Positions 7,203-15,025 of a stretch of 25,090 nucleotides of DNA are shown one piece after another. The stretch spans positions 1 to 25,090 of the forward strand of contig CAZPAV010000041.1 of NCBI GenBank assembly GCA_964584755.1, in the 5' to 3' direction. A model generated the notes under the pieces. It saw only the letters and a list, made by a program, of their open reading frames with translations, made no database searches and was not told where the DNA came from. The position numbers and the translations under genes were made by a program. The DNA is from CAZPAV01 sp964584755 (GTDB lineage Bacteria; Actinomycetota; Acidimicrobiia; Spongiisociales; UBA5794). The first letter of the stretch is position 1, and the number at the start of each line of letters is the position of its first letter.

Positions 7203-8261
7203 TCAGCGCTCCTCGTCGGTGGCGGGAGCGGCGGCGCCGCGCCGCGCCGCCCAGGCGCCGCCGAACATGACGAAGAGGACGACGACCCCCTGCAGCACTC
7301 CACCGAACGCCGAGTCGAGATCGAGGCGGAGGTCGAGCTGCGTGCTCCCCACCGAGATGGCCACGAAGAACAGGGCGATCGGTGCCACCCACCGCGCCCG
7401 GAAGCCGGCGAGGAGGACGACGAGGATGCCGAGGAAGCCGTACCCGCCGGAGACCGCGGGAACGAGCTTGTGGTGGAACCCGGTGGCCTGCACCGTTCCG
7501 GCGATGCCCGCCAGCGCCCCTCCGATGGCGAAGGCCCCCAGCATGTACCGGTTCGTCGGGATCCCGAGCAGGAACGAGCTGTACGCGTTCCGACCCACGG
7601 CCTTGAGCCGGAGCCCGAAGCGGGTCCCGGCGAGGAGGACGGCGACGAGGACCGTCGCCGCGATCCCGAGCGCCAGGGGGATGAGCGGCCAGGTGGCCCC
7701 GGCCGCGGAGAACCCGGGCATCCACGCCTCGGGCCGGAACAGGTCGGTTCCCGAGGTGGAGGCCACCCCGGCGCGCTTCCACGGCCCGATCACCAGGTAC
7801 GTGGCCAGCCCGGCGGCGACGAAGTCGAGTCCCAGCCCGCCGAAGATCTCGTGCACGCGACCGTGCGTCTTCAACACGCCGGCGAAGAGGCCCCACAGTG
7901 CCCCGCCGGCCGCCCCCGCCACGACGGTCGCCGGCACGAGCACCCACGCCGGCCCCGGGAGGACCCGCGCCACCCAGGTGGCGGCGATCGCCCCGACGAT
8001 GATCTGTCCCTCGACGCCGATGTTCCACAGGCCGGCGGCGAAGGTGACCACGAGACCGGCCGAGGCGAGCAGCAACGGCGACCAGGACAGCAGCGTCGCC
8101 GCCGTCTTGCTCATCGATCCGAAGGATCCCTTCCCCAGCAGGCGCAACGCCTCGAACGGGGGAGCCCCCGCGAGGAGCAGCAACACGACGGCGAACGCCA
8201 GCGCCGCGCCCACCCCCGCCGCCGTCGGCAGCACCGGTCCGGTCCCGCGACGACGGCTCAC
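7203..8261 (-). CDS. ABC transporter permease, BMP-type nucleoside/purine importer (first permease)
   Basis: A 352-residue polytopic membrane protein. Its N-terminus has a hydrophobic anchor (residues about 13-31) followed by FEALRLLGKGSFGS, then FAAGLWNIGVEGQIIVGA, the signature of NupP/YufP-like permeases. The loop GRNAYSSFLLGIPTNRYMLGAFAIGGALAGIAG contains the expected ATPase-coupling region. The GTG start overlaps the ATPase gene's stop by 4 bp (GTGA). Together with the neighbouring permease it would form the heterodimeric channel that moves substrate captured by the BMP lipoprotein. The C-terminal 15 residues are Ala/Arg-rich and probably cytoplasmic. Confidence 0.88.
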   Translation of the reverse strand: MSRRRGTGPVLPTAAGVGAALAFAVVLLLLAGAPPFEALRLLGKGSFGSMSKTAATLLSWSPLLLASAGLVVTFAAGLWNIGVEGQIIVGAIAATWVARVLPGPAWVLVPATVVAGAAGGALWGLFAGVLKTHGRVHEIFGGLGLDFVAAGLATYLVIGPWKRAGVASTSGTDLFRPEAWMPGFSAAGATWPLIPLALGIAATVLVAVLLAGTRFGLRLKAVGRNAYSSFLLGIPTNRYMLGAFAIGGALAGIAGTVQATGFHHKLVPAVSGGYGFLGILVVLLAGFRARWVAPIALFFVAISVGSTQLDLRLDLDSAFGGVLQGVVVLFVMFGGAWAARRGAAAPATDEER

Positions 8262-9724
8262 GCGCGGGCCTTTCCACCGATGAGGTACCCCAGGGCCTCG
8301 CCGTCGGTGGTCCCGGCGTCGACGACGTCGAACACCCGCCCGCCGAAGAACACCACGATCCGGTCGCTGTAGCGCAGCAGCTCGTCGAGGTCGGCGGAGG
8401 CGAACACGATGGCGGTGCCGTCCTCCCGCCGCGCCAGGAGACGGCTCCAGACGTACTCCGCGGACTCCACGTCGAGGCCCCGCGTCGGATGCTCCAGGAG
8501 CAGGAGTCGGACCTGCTCCGGCACCATCGCCAGCAGGAGGCGCTGCTGGTTGCCGCCGGAGAGGGACTCCGCCACCGAGGAGGGAATCCCCTTGATGGAG
8601 TAGTCGGCGATCTCGACGGCGGCCGCCTGCCGCGCCGCGTCCCAGTCGACGAAGAACCCGGAGTCGCCGGAGGCGAGGACGAGATGCTCGGTGATGGTGA
8701 TCCCCTCGACGAGCCCCTCCTCGAGACGACCCGCGGGCAGGTAGTGGACGCCGGCGTCGAGGTGATCCCGGTACTCGGCGCGCGTCAGGTCACGCTCCCC
8801 GACCGAGAGGCGTCCCGAACGCGGGGTCACCAACCCGGCGCAGGCCCGGAGGAAGGTCCGTTGACCACTCCCTTCGAGGCCGGCCAGTCCCACCACCTCG
8901 CCGGCGGCGATCTCGAGGGTGAGGTCCTCGATCGCGGTCGTCCCCTCGACCAGGCGGACCCCGTCGAGGGCGAGCACCGTTCCGCCGAGGTCGACCTGCG
9001 GTTTCTCCTGCTCCACGAACACCTTGCCGAACATCGTCTCCACGAGACGCTCCGGTGCCACCGGCATGGAGGACGAGAAGACGACCCGCCCCCGCCGGAT
9101 CACCGTCACCGTGTCGCAGAGCTCCTCGACCTCCTCGAGCTTGTGGGAGACGAACAGGACGATGAGTCCCTCGGCGGCGAGACGCCGCAGCGTCGCGAAG
9201 AGCTGGGTCCGCTGGATCGCCGAGATGCCGGTCGTCGGCTCGTCGAAGATGAGCACCTTGGCCCCCAGCCAGAGCAGCCGGGTGATCTCGAGCTGCTGTC
9301 GCTCCCCGACGGTGAGGTCGCGGGCGAGCGCGGACGGATCGAGACGGAATCCGAGGTTCGTGCTCGTGGCCACCAGGGCCTCCCGGGCGGCCGCCCGATC
9401 CAGTCGCAGCGGACCGGGGCTCCCGAGGAGGAAGTTGTCGAGCACCGTGAAGGGGAGGAAGACGAGGGGATCCTGGTGGAGCATGCCGATGCCCGCGGCG
9501 ATGGCGTCCGCCGGGGATCGGAGATCGAGCCGCTCCCCGTCGAGGAGGATCTCCCCAGAGTCGGCCTCGTAGAACCCCGAGAGGATCTTCATGAGGGTCG
9601 ACTTGCCGGCCCCGTTCTCTCCGAGGATCCCGTGGAGCGACCCCGCCTCCACGCGCAGCGTGATGCCGTCGTTGGCTCGGACGGAACCGAAACGCTTGTG
9701 GATGTCACGGAGGTCCAGGGCCAT
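8258..9724 (-). CDS. ABC transporter double-domain ATPase, BMP-type nucleoside/purine importer
   Basis: A 488-residue ATPase with two fused nucleotide-binding domains, as in NupO/YufO, RbsA and similar sugar or nucleoside importers. The first domain has Walker A GENGAGKST at residues 35-43, signature LTVGERQQLE near 147 and Walker B LIFDEPTTG near 170. The second has a degenerate Walker A (GLEGSGQRT), signature LSGGNQQR near 398 and a Walker B-like LLLEHPTRGLD. A degenerate second site is normal in this family, so it is not read as damage. The ATG at 9724 is eight bases after TACCCT, so this gene may also have its own promoter behind the hairpin that separates it from the lipoprotein gene. 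It powers uptake through the two following permeases. Confidence 0.9.
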   Translation of the reverse strand: MALDLRDIHKRFGSVRANDGITLRVEAGSLHGILGENGAGKSTLMKILSGFYEADSGEILLDGERLDLRSPADAIAAGIGMLHQDPLVFLPFTVLDNFLLGSPGPLRLDRAAAREALVATSTNLGFRLDPSALARDLTVGERQQLEITRLLWLGAKVLIFDEPTTGISAIQRTQLFATLRRLAAEGLIVLFVSHKLEEVEELCDTVTVIRRGRVVFSSSMPVAPERLVETMFGKVFVEQEKPQVDLGGTVLALDGVRLVEGTTAIEDLTLEIAAGEVVGLAGLEGSGQRTFLRACAGLVTPRSGRLSVGERDLTRAEYRDHLDAGVHYLPAGRLEEGLVEGITITEHLVLASGDSGFFVDWDAARQAAAVEIADYSIKGIPSSVAESLSGGNQQRLLLAMVPEQVRLLLLEHPTRGLDVESAEYVWSRLLARREDGTAIVFASADLDELLRYSDRIVVFFGGRVFDVVDAGTTDGEALGYLIGGKARA

Positions 9725-9732
9725 GGCGGGGC

Positions 9733-9738
9733 AGGGTA
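9733..9738 (-). promoter_or_regulatory. Candidate internal -10 (TACCCT) before the ABC ATPase gene
   Basis: TACCCT lies eight bases before the ATPase ATG on the minus strand, downstream of the hairpin at 9763-9795. It is identical to hexamers before two other genes in the window. If used, it would let the ATPase and permeases be made independently of the lipoprotein transcript. Confidence 0.35.
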
Positions 9739-9762
9739 GACGACGCGCCGCGACGCCGCACG

Positions 9763-9795
9763 CGTGAGGGGGAGGCCCGAGGCCTCCCCCTCACG
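9763..9795. terminator. Strong intergenic hairpin between lipoprotein and ATPase genes
   Basis: A perfect 15-bp stem (CGTGAGGGGGAGGCC and its complement) closes a three-base CGA loop. It lies 22 bp after the lipoprotein stop and about 40 bp before the ATPase start. There is no T-run on either side, so it could be a U-less or partial terminator, or a 3' stabiliser that leaves more lipoprotein mRNA than ATPase mRNA, as seen for other binding-protein transporters. Confidence 0.7.
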
Positions 9796-9817
9796 AACGG
9801 GTCCGGACGGGCGCCGC

Positions 9818-11134
9818 TCAGGCGGAGCTCGCTCCCTTCATCCCTTCGAGGAGCTGGCTCATGTACCAGATCTGCGGGTCGGAGGCGACCTCACCGTCCT
9901 GGAGGAACACGGAGCCGTCCTGGTAGTTGAGGGGACCGACGAACAGGTTGATGGAGCCGTTCCCGAGTCCGGTGACGAAGTCGTGGAGCTTCGCCTGTGC
10001 GTCGGCGGAGAGGGCGTCTCCGTCGACCCAGCCGATCGTGCTCGTGTCCGGGTTCGTCATGTCGTTCCAGTCGGGTCCCAGCCACTGGAACGTCGCCTCG
10101 TAGTTCCCCTGGATGACCGACTTCGCCACGCCGAGGTACGCCGGGCCCCAGTTGAAGTAGGGCACCCCGAGGCAGACCTCGGCCGCCTCCTGACAGGCCC
10201 CGACGAAGTCGTACGGGATCGCCCACACCTGCTCCCCGGCCGCGGCCCGCTGACCGGCGACGACGAGCGCCTCGGTGGTGTCGATCCCGGAGATGACCAC
10301 GTCGGCCCCTCCGTCGTAGAACGCGTTCGTGACCTCGGTGGGATCGAGGGTGACCCCGGGGATGTTGAACCAGAAGCCGATCCAGTTCACCTCGAAGTCG
10401 AGTGCCGCGGGATCCTTGCCGAGCACGTCCGACCAGCAGTGCCTCGCCCCGAGGAACACGGAGCTGGCGAGACGCCGGGTCTCGTCGTTGATGAGCGGGC
10501 CCAGGTAGGCGATGTGCCCGGTCTGCGACGTGAGCGCGGCGGCACACCCGGCGATCATCTTGCCGTAGATCATCTTCCCCATGACGTTGCCGAGGTTCGA
10601 CAGGTCCGCCCGGTAGGCCTCGCCGTCCTTCCAGGCGCTGTCCCCCGAGGACCAGATCATCGGGACGTCGGGATGGGCGGCGGCGGCCGCCTGGATCCCG
10701 TCCTTCATGTCGTCCGAGGTGGCGAAGATGAGTTGCGCCCCCTGCTCGATCATGTCGTCGACGACCTGCTCCACGGACGTCTCGGGACGGTCCGCCGGGT
10801 TCACCTTGTCGATGGAGATCATCGTCGCGCCGAGCTTCTCCTCCACGTACTTCCCCGCCTCGTAGTGGGCCTGGGACCAGCCGTGGTCGTTCTGCGGCCC
10901 GACGAGGATCATCCCGAAGGTGAATCCCTCACCCGACACCTCCCCGGAGGTGGTCGTCGGCGCGGCCGTCGTGGCGGTCGTCCCCGGCGCCGCCGTGGTG
11001 CTCGGTGCCGCGGTCGTGCTCGCCGGACCGGCGGCCGTCGTGGTGCTCCCCGAGGTGCTGCTGCACGCCGCGGCGACGAGCGCCAGCACCGCCAACAGCG
11101 CCCAGAGACCCCTCCAGCGCCTTCTCCGTCTCAT
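9818..11134 (-). CDS. BMP-family substrate-binding lipoprotein (purine/nucleoside ABC importer)
   Basis: A 438-residue lipoprotein. Arg-rich residues 2-8, a hydrophobic stretch and lipobox VAAAC (Cys24) give a lipoprotein signal. A Thr/Ala/Pro/Ser-rich linker (about 25-75) tethers the folded domain. The domain begins FTFGMILVGPQNDHGWSQAHYEAGKYVEE, the typical start of BMP/Med proteins (DxGWS, with His-Gly here), and contains QLIFATSDDMKDGI and ADVVISGIDTTEALV. BMP proteins capture purine nucleosides (PnrA, BmpA, NupN) or autoinducer-like ligands; the downstream ATPase and permeases and the convergent deaminase favour a purine. The ATG at 11134 is selected by AAAGGAG seven bases upstream; an in-frame start at 11188 lacks one. 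It is the first and probably most expressed gene of the transporter. Confidence 0.88.
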   Translation of the reverse strand: MRRRRRWRGLWALLAVLALVAAACSSTSGSTTTAAGPASTTAAPSTTAAPGTTATTAAPTTTSGEVSGEGFTFGMILVGPQNDHGWSQAHYEAGKYVEEKLGATMISIDKVNPADRPETSVEQVVDDMIEQGAQLIFATSDDMKDGIQAAAAAHPDVPMIWSSGDSAWKDGEAYRADLSNLGNVMGKMIYGKMIAGCAAALTSQTGHIAYLGPLINDETRRLASSVFLGARHCWSDVLGKDPAALDFEVNWIGFWFNIPGVTLDPTEVTNAFYDGGADVVISGIDTTEALVVAGQRAAAGEQVWAIPYDFVGACQEAAEVCLGVPYFNWGPAYLGVAKSVIQGNYEATFQWLGPDWNDMTNPDTSTIGWVDGDALSADAQAKLHDFVTGLGNGSINLFVGPLNYQDGSVFLQDGEVASDPQIWYMSQLLEGMKGASSA

Positions 11135-11206
11135 GTCGCTCCTTTCGACGCGGAACCGGCGGGTCGACGACGGGACGTCGCTCCGCATCCCGGCCGGATC
11201 GGCACC

Positions 11207-11236
11207 ACCCTAGGAGCCGGTTCGTCGACATGCCAG
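11207..11236 (-). promoter_or_regulatory. Candidate promoter of the BMP-lipoprotein gene
   Basis: On the minus strand CTGGCA at 11236-11231 and TAGGGT at 11212-11207 are separated by 18 bp. The -35 matches TTGACA at four of six positions and the -10 has the TAnnnT form. Transcription would begin near 11200, giving a leader of about 65 nt before the Shine-Dalgarno. It lies between the hyuB stop and the lipoprotein start. Confidence 0.4.
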
Positions 11237-11252
11237 ACGCCCGCGGACGGCC

Positions 11253-12797
11253 TCAGAGCGCTCCCCAGCCGCCTCCGCCGGGGGTACGCACGAGCAGCCG
11301 ATCCCCGGGCGCCACCGCGACGGTGCACTTCGCCGGGAGACGCTCCCGCCTCCCCGAGGCGCGGACGAGCCAGTCCTCCCCACAGGCTCCCGGGCCACCC
11401 CCGGCGAGCCCCCACGGCGGCACCCGGCGCCGCTCCCCCATGAGGGAGAGGGTGGCCGGGGCGAGGAACTCGAGCTCCCGCTCGATCCCCTCCCCGCCGG
11501 GGAACCTCCCCACGCCGCCACTACCCGACCGCAGCCGGTAGCGGCGTACCCGCAGCGGGTAGTGCGCCTCGAGGGCCTCGACGGGCGTGTTCCGGGTGTT
11601 CGTCATCCCGGTGTGGATGCCCGACCGGCCGGCCCGGCCCGGACGACCTCCCTGGCCGCCGCCGACCGTCTCGTAGTAGGCGAAGTCGTCGCTGCCGACG
11701 AGCACGTTGTTCATCGTCCCCTGCCCGGCGGCGGGGACCCGGTCCGGGGCCGCCACGGCGAGGGCGCCGAGCAGCACGTCGGCGATCCGCTGGCTCGTCT
11801 CGACGTTCCCGGCGGCGACCGCCGCGGGTGGCCGTGCGTTCACCAGCGTTCCCTCGGGGGCGGTCAGGCGGATCGGTCGGTAGCACCCGCCGTTGGCGGG
11901 GATCGACGGATCGGTGGCGACCCGCACCGCGTAGTACAGGCAGGAGCGGGTGACCGCCGCCACGGCGTTGACGTTCCCGGCGACCTGCCCGGCGGTGCCG
12001 GCGAAGTCGGCGTGGAGGTCCTCACCCCGAATCGTCACCGTGACCCGCACGTCGAGGAGGTCCTCCCCCCACTCGAGGACGTCGGAGAAGGGGTACTCCC
12101 CGTCGGGGAGGGCGGCGATGGCCGTCCGCATCCTCCGTTCTCCGTACTCGAGCAGCGCGTCGGTGACCCGTCGCCAGACCTCCTCCCCTTCGCGGGTGAC
12201 GAGCTCGACGATCCGACGCGCCCCCGCCTCGTTCGCGCCGAGCTGCGCGGAGAGGTCCCCGAGACGCTCCTCGGGCGTCCGGGTCGCGGCGAGGAACGGC
12301 TCGAGGAAGGCCGGAACCCAGACCCGGTCGCGTACCGCCTCGACGGGCGGCACCCGGTGGCCCTCCTGATCGACCGTCGTGGCGTCGGCCGGCATGGAGC
12401 CCGGGGCCTCGCCGCCCACATCGGCGTGGTGGGCCCGATTCGCCACCCACGCCACGAGCCGCGACCTCACGAACACGGGCCGCACCAGCGTGAGGTCGTT
12501 GAGGTGGGTGCCGCCGTGATAGGGGTCGTTCACCGCGTACTGCACCCCCGGCTCCACCTCCCCGGCGAACCGGGAGAGGACGGCCCCCACCGAGGCCGGC
12601 ATCGAACCGAGATGGACGGGGATGTGCTCCGCCTGGGCCAGCATCTCCCCCGAAGGCACGAACACCGCCGCCGAGCAGTCGGCGCGCTCCTTGATGTTCG
12701 GCGAGGAGGCGGTCCTCCGCAGCACGACCCCCATGTCGCGGGCGATGGCCGCCAGCCGGTTCCTCGCGACCTCGAGCGTGACCGGGTCGACCCTCAC
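11253..12797 (-). CDS. hyuB: Hydantoinase B/5-oxoprolinase beta-subunit family protein
   Basis: A 514-residue protein of the HyuB family (PF02538 type), the partner of HyuA in ATP-dependent N-methylhydantoinase or 5-oxoprolinase. The characteristic segments are RDMGVVLRRTASSPNIKERADCSAAVF near residue 20, VNDPYHGGTHLNDLTLV near 85, TNTRNTPVEALE in the C-terminal third, and the Gly-rich ending RTPGGGGWG. The GTG at 12797 overlaps the hyuA stop by 4 bp (GTGA), so the subunits are translationally coupled. Family homology starts a few residues later (VDPVTLEVARNRL), which supports this start. Related subunits serve acetone and acetophenone carboxylases, so the substrate (hydantoin, 5-oxoproline or another cyclic amide) is not known. 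Confidence 0.88.
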   Translation of the reverse strand: MRVDPVTLEVARNRLAAIARDMGVVLRRTASSPNIKERADCSAAVFVPSGEMLAQAEHIPVHLGSMPASVGAVLSRFAGEVEPGVQYAVNDPYHGGTHLNDLTLVRPVFVRSRLVAWVANRAHHADVGGEAPGSMPADATTVDQEGHRVPPVEAVRDRVWVPAFLEPFLAATRTPEERLGDLSAQLGANEAGARRIVELVTREGEEVWRRVTDALLEYGERRMRTAIAALPDGEYPFSDVLEWGEDLLDVRVTVTIRGEDLHADFAGTAGQVAGNVNAVAAVTRSCLYYAVRVATDPSIPANGGCYRPIRLTAPEGTLVNARPPAAVAAGNVETSQRIADVLLGALAVAAPDRVPAAGQGTMNNVLVGSDDFAYYETVGGGQGGRPGRAGRSGIHTGMTNTRNTPVEALEAHYPLRVRRYRLRSGSGGVGRFPGGEGIERELEFLAPATLSLMGERRRVPPWGLAGGGPGACGEDWLVRASGRRERLPAKCTVAVAPGDRLLVRTPGGGGWGAL

Positions 12798-14725
12798 CAC
12801 GTCACCTCGAGCGCACCCGTCGGGTGCACCACGGCGCGGTCCCCGGCGGCGAGGTACGTCGTCGCCTCCGGTTCCTCGACGATCGCGGGCCCGACGATCT
12901 CGGCGTCCGGACGGAGCGCCGGCCGCCACCATCTCCCCGCGTCGACGATCCCCTGTCGCGTCCGGAGTGGGCGACGCCCCCGGAACGCCTCGGACCCGTC
13001 CGGTCTCCACCGGGGAAGCTCGGCGACGCGCAGCGCCGGCACGCCGACCGCCTCGGCCCGCACCGTGACGACCTCGATCGGGTCCTCCGGACGCGCGAAG
13101 CCGTTGCGCGCCTCGTGGGCGCGATGGAATCGATCGGTGAGCACGGTCCACCCCTCCCCCTGCCGATAGGGAACCGTCACCTCGTGGGACTGGCCTCGAT
13201 ACCGCACGTCGACCATGCAGACGACCGCCTCGGGCCGCTCGCCGGCGGTCTCGAGCCCGTCACGCGCCGCGGCGGCGATCGCGGCGACCGCCTCGTCGAG
13301 CCGGACGGCGGAGGATCGGTCGAGGAGGACGCTCCGCGCCGTGTCGACCCGGGGAGGGCTGAGGAGCAGCCCGAGCGCCGAGAAGACGCCGGCGTGGGGC
13401 GGCACCACGACGGCACCCATCTCGAGCCGTCGGGCGAGTGCCCCGGCGTGGAGGCCGCCGGCGCCTCCGAAGGCGACGAGGACGGCGTCTCGGGGATCCG
13501 CTCCCTGCTCGATGGAGACGGTCCGCACCGCACCCGCCATGACCTCCTCGACGACCTCGACCATCCCGAGCGCCGTCTGCACGACGTCGAGTCCCGACTC
13601 ACCGGCGAGTCGGGAGAGCGCGGACGTCGCGGCCGGCGCGTCCACGACGAGCTCCCCGCCGAGGGCCGCGTCCGCCCCGATCCGGCCGAGGAGCACGTTG
13701 GCGTCGGTGACCGTGGGCAGGGTGCCGCCCCGTCGATAGCAGGCCGGCCCGGGCCGGGCACCGGCGCTCCGGGGCCCGACGCGAAGGGATCCGCCGGCGT
13801 CGACCCAGCCGATGGACCCTCCTCCGGCGCCGACGGTGTGCACCGCGGTCGCCGGCATGCGGCACGGATAGCCGGCGACCGGCCGCTCGTAGGAGATCTC
13901 GGGACGGCCCCCCTCGATGCGGCAGACGTCGGTGGAGGTGCCGCCCATGTCGAAGGACACGAGATGCTCTCGTCCGAGCAGGGCGCCGAGCGCCGCGGCG
14001 GCCACCACGCCTCCCGCCGGCCCGGAGAGCAGCACGGCGGCGGGGAGAGCCATGGCCTCCTCCACGCTCATGAGCCCACCGGAGGATCGCATGACGGCGA
14101 GACGCTCGGCGAGTCCCGCGGCGCGCACCCGGCCGGCGAGGTGGGCGAGCGCGGACGCGGTCGCCGGGGTGAGGTAGGCGTTGAGGACCGTCGTCGAGGC
14201 GCGCTCGTACTCGCGGAACTCGGGGGCGACCTCGGAGGAGAGGGAGACGGGCAGTCCGGACCTGCTGCGCCGAATGACCTCCCGAACGGCACGCTCCGCG
14301 GACGGATCCGCGTAGGCGTACAGGAGGCTCACCGCGACCGCCTCCACGTCGGGCGCGAGGGGTATCGCGCCCTGACGGTCCCCGGCCCAGCCGTGGCGAT
14401 CGCGCCGGGCGACGAGCGGCTCCGGCCGGTCCGCGAACGGGTCGTAGAGACGAGGGCGATCCTGACGCCCGATCTCGATGACGTCGGTGAAGCCCTCGTC
14501 GGTGACGAGCGCCGTCCGGGCCCCCGTTCGCTCGAGGAGGGCGTTCGTGGCGACCGTCGTCCCGTGGAGGAGAGTCCCGACCCGACCGGAGACGACGCGT
14601 CGGCCACCGGCCACGACCCCTTCGCTCTCCTCGGCGGTCGTCGGGACCTTGGCGGTCCGGATCGTCCCCTCGTCCCAGAGGACCACGTCGGTGAAGGTCC
14701 CGCCGACGTCGACACCGAGGATCAT
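12794..14725 (-). CDS. hyuA: Hydantoinase A/5-oxoprolinase alpha-subunit family protein
   Basis: A 643-residue ATP-binding subunit of the HyuA family (Hydant_A_N plus Hydantoinase_A domains). The N-terminal phosphate motif VDVGGTFTD is at residues 5-13, followed by GTTVATNALLERTGARTALVTDEGFTD near 55-80. The second actin-like phosphate loop SFDMGGTSTDVCR occurs near 258. Later segments (VGAGGGSIGWVD, RPGPACY, VAFGGAGGLHA) are also family signatures. With HyuB it would open a cyclic amide ring using ATP. The ATG at 14725 begins right at the conserved motif. Only 30 bp separate it from the divergent Nfu-like gene, so the promoters must be compact. Its neighbour downstream, after hyuB, is the BMP transporter, so a joint role in nitrogen-ring catabolism is possible but not shown. 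Confidence 0.9.
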   Translation of the reverse strand: MILGVDVGGTFTDVVLWDEGTIRTAKVPTTAEESEGVVAGGRRVVSGRVGTLLHGTTVATNALLERTGARTALVTDEGFTDVIEIGRQDRPRLYDPFADRPEPLVARRDRHGWAGDRQGAIPLAPDVEAVAVSLLYAYADPSAERAVREVIRRSRSGLPVSLSSEVAPEFREYERASTTVLNAYLTPATASALAHLAGRVRAAGLAERLAVMRSSGGLMSVEEAMALPAAVLLSGPAGGVVAAAALGALLGREHLVSFDMGGTSTDVCRIEGGRPEISYERPVAGYPCRMPATAVHTVGAGGGSIGWVDAGGSLRVGPRSAGARPGPACYRRGGTLPTVTDANVLLGRIGADAALGGELVVDAPAATSALSRLAGESGLDVVQTALGMVEVVEEVMAGAVRTVSIEQGADPRDAVLVAFGGAGGLHAGALARRLEMGAVVVPPHAGVFSALGLLLSPPRVDTARSVLLDRSSAVRLDEAVAAIAAAARDGLETAGERPEAVVCMVDVRYRGQSHEVTVPYRQGEGWTVLTDRFHRAHEARNGFARPEDPIEVVTVRAEAVGVPALRVAELPRWRPDGSEAFRGRRPLRTRQGIVDAGRWWRPALRPDAEIVGPAIVEEPEATTYLAAGDRAVVHPTGALEVTW

Positions 14726-14738
14726 CGACGGTCCCCGC

Positions 14739-14744
14739 TACGAT
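14739..14744 (+). promoter_or_regulatory. Candidate -10 (TACGAT) for the Nfu-like gene
   Basis: TACGAT lies eleven bases before the ATG at 14756 in the 30-bp divergent gap with hyuA. It would give a leader of only about five bases, so the message would be nearly leaderless. No -35 is recognisable; the sequence upstream is within hyuA. Confidence 0.4.
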
Positions 14745-14755
14745 GCGCGGCGACG

Positions 14756-15013
14756 ATGCCGGTCACCATCAGCAACACCCCGAACCCGAACGCCCTGAAG
14801 TTCACCGTGAACGTCCCGGTGGGCGGGCCGAGCACATTCGTCCCCGGCACCGAGGTCGGCGATCCCACCGCCGCGGCACTCCTCGCCATCGAGGGGGTCA
14901 CGAGCGTGTTCCTTTCGGCGGACTTCGTCACCCTCTCCAAGCGTGCCGACGCCTCTTGGGAGTCCATCACCCCGCGGGCGGTCGAGATCCTCGAGGCTCG
15001 CTTCGGGGCCTGA
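14756..15013 (+). CDS. Stand-alone Nfu N-terminal-domain protein (NifU-associated scaffold domain)
   Basis: An 85-residue protein starting MPVTISNTPNPNALKFTVN and continuing with TAAALLAIEGVTSVFLSADFVTLSKR and WESITPRAVEILEARF. This is the Nfu_N domain (PF08712 type), which in longer proteins precedes the CxxC iron-sulfur domain of Nfu. No cysteine is present here, so it cannot bind an Fe-S cluster by itself; the role may be as an accessory in Fe-S delivery. The ATG at 14756 is the only sensible start, since homology begins at residue 2. It is divergent from hyuA and convergent, after 12 bp, with the methyltransferase-like gene. It is a complete small gene despite the much longer open frame around it on the plus strand. 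Confidence 0.85.
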   Translation: MPVTISNTPNPNALKFTVNVPVGGPSTFVPGTEVGDPTAAALLAIEGVTSVFLSADFVTLSKRADASWESITPRAVEILEARFGA

Positions 15014-15025
15014 GTCTCCCGCACC

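Noticed and set aside
8258..9000. Second ATPase site of the importer as a damaged gene
   Set aside because: A degenerate Walker A in the second half is normal in NupO/RbsA-type double ATPases; the frame is intact.
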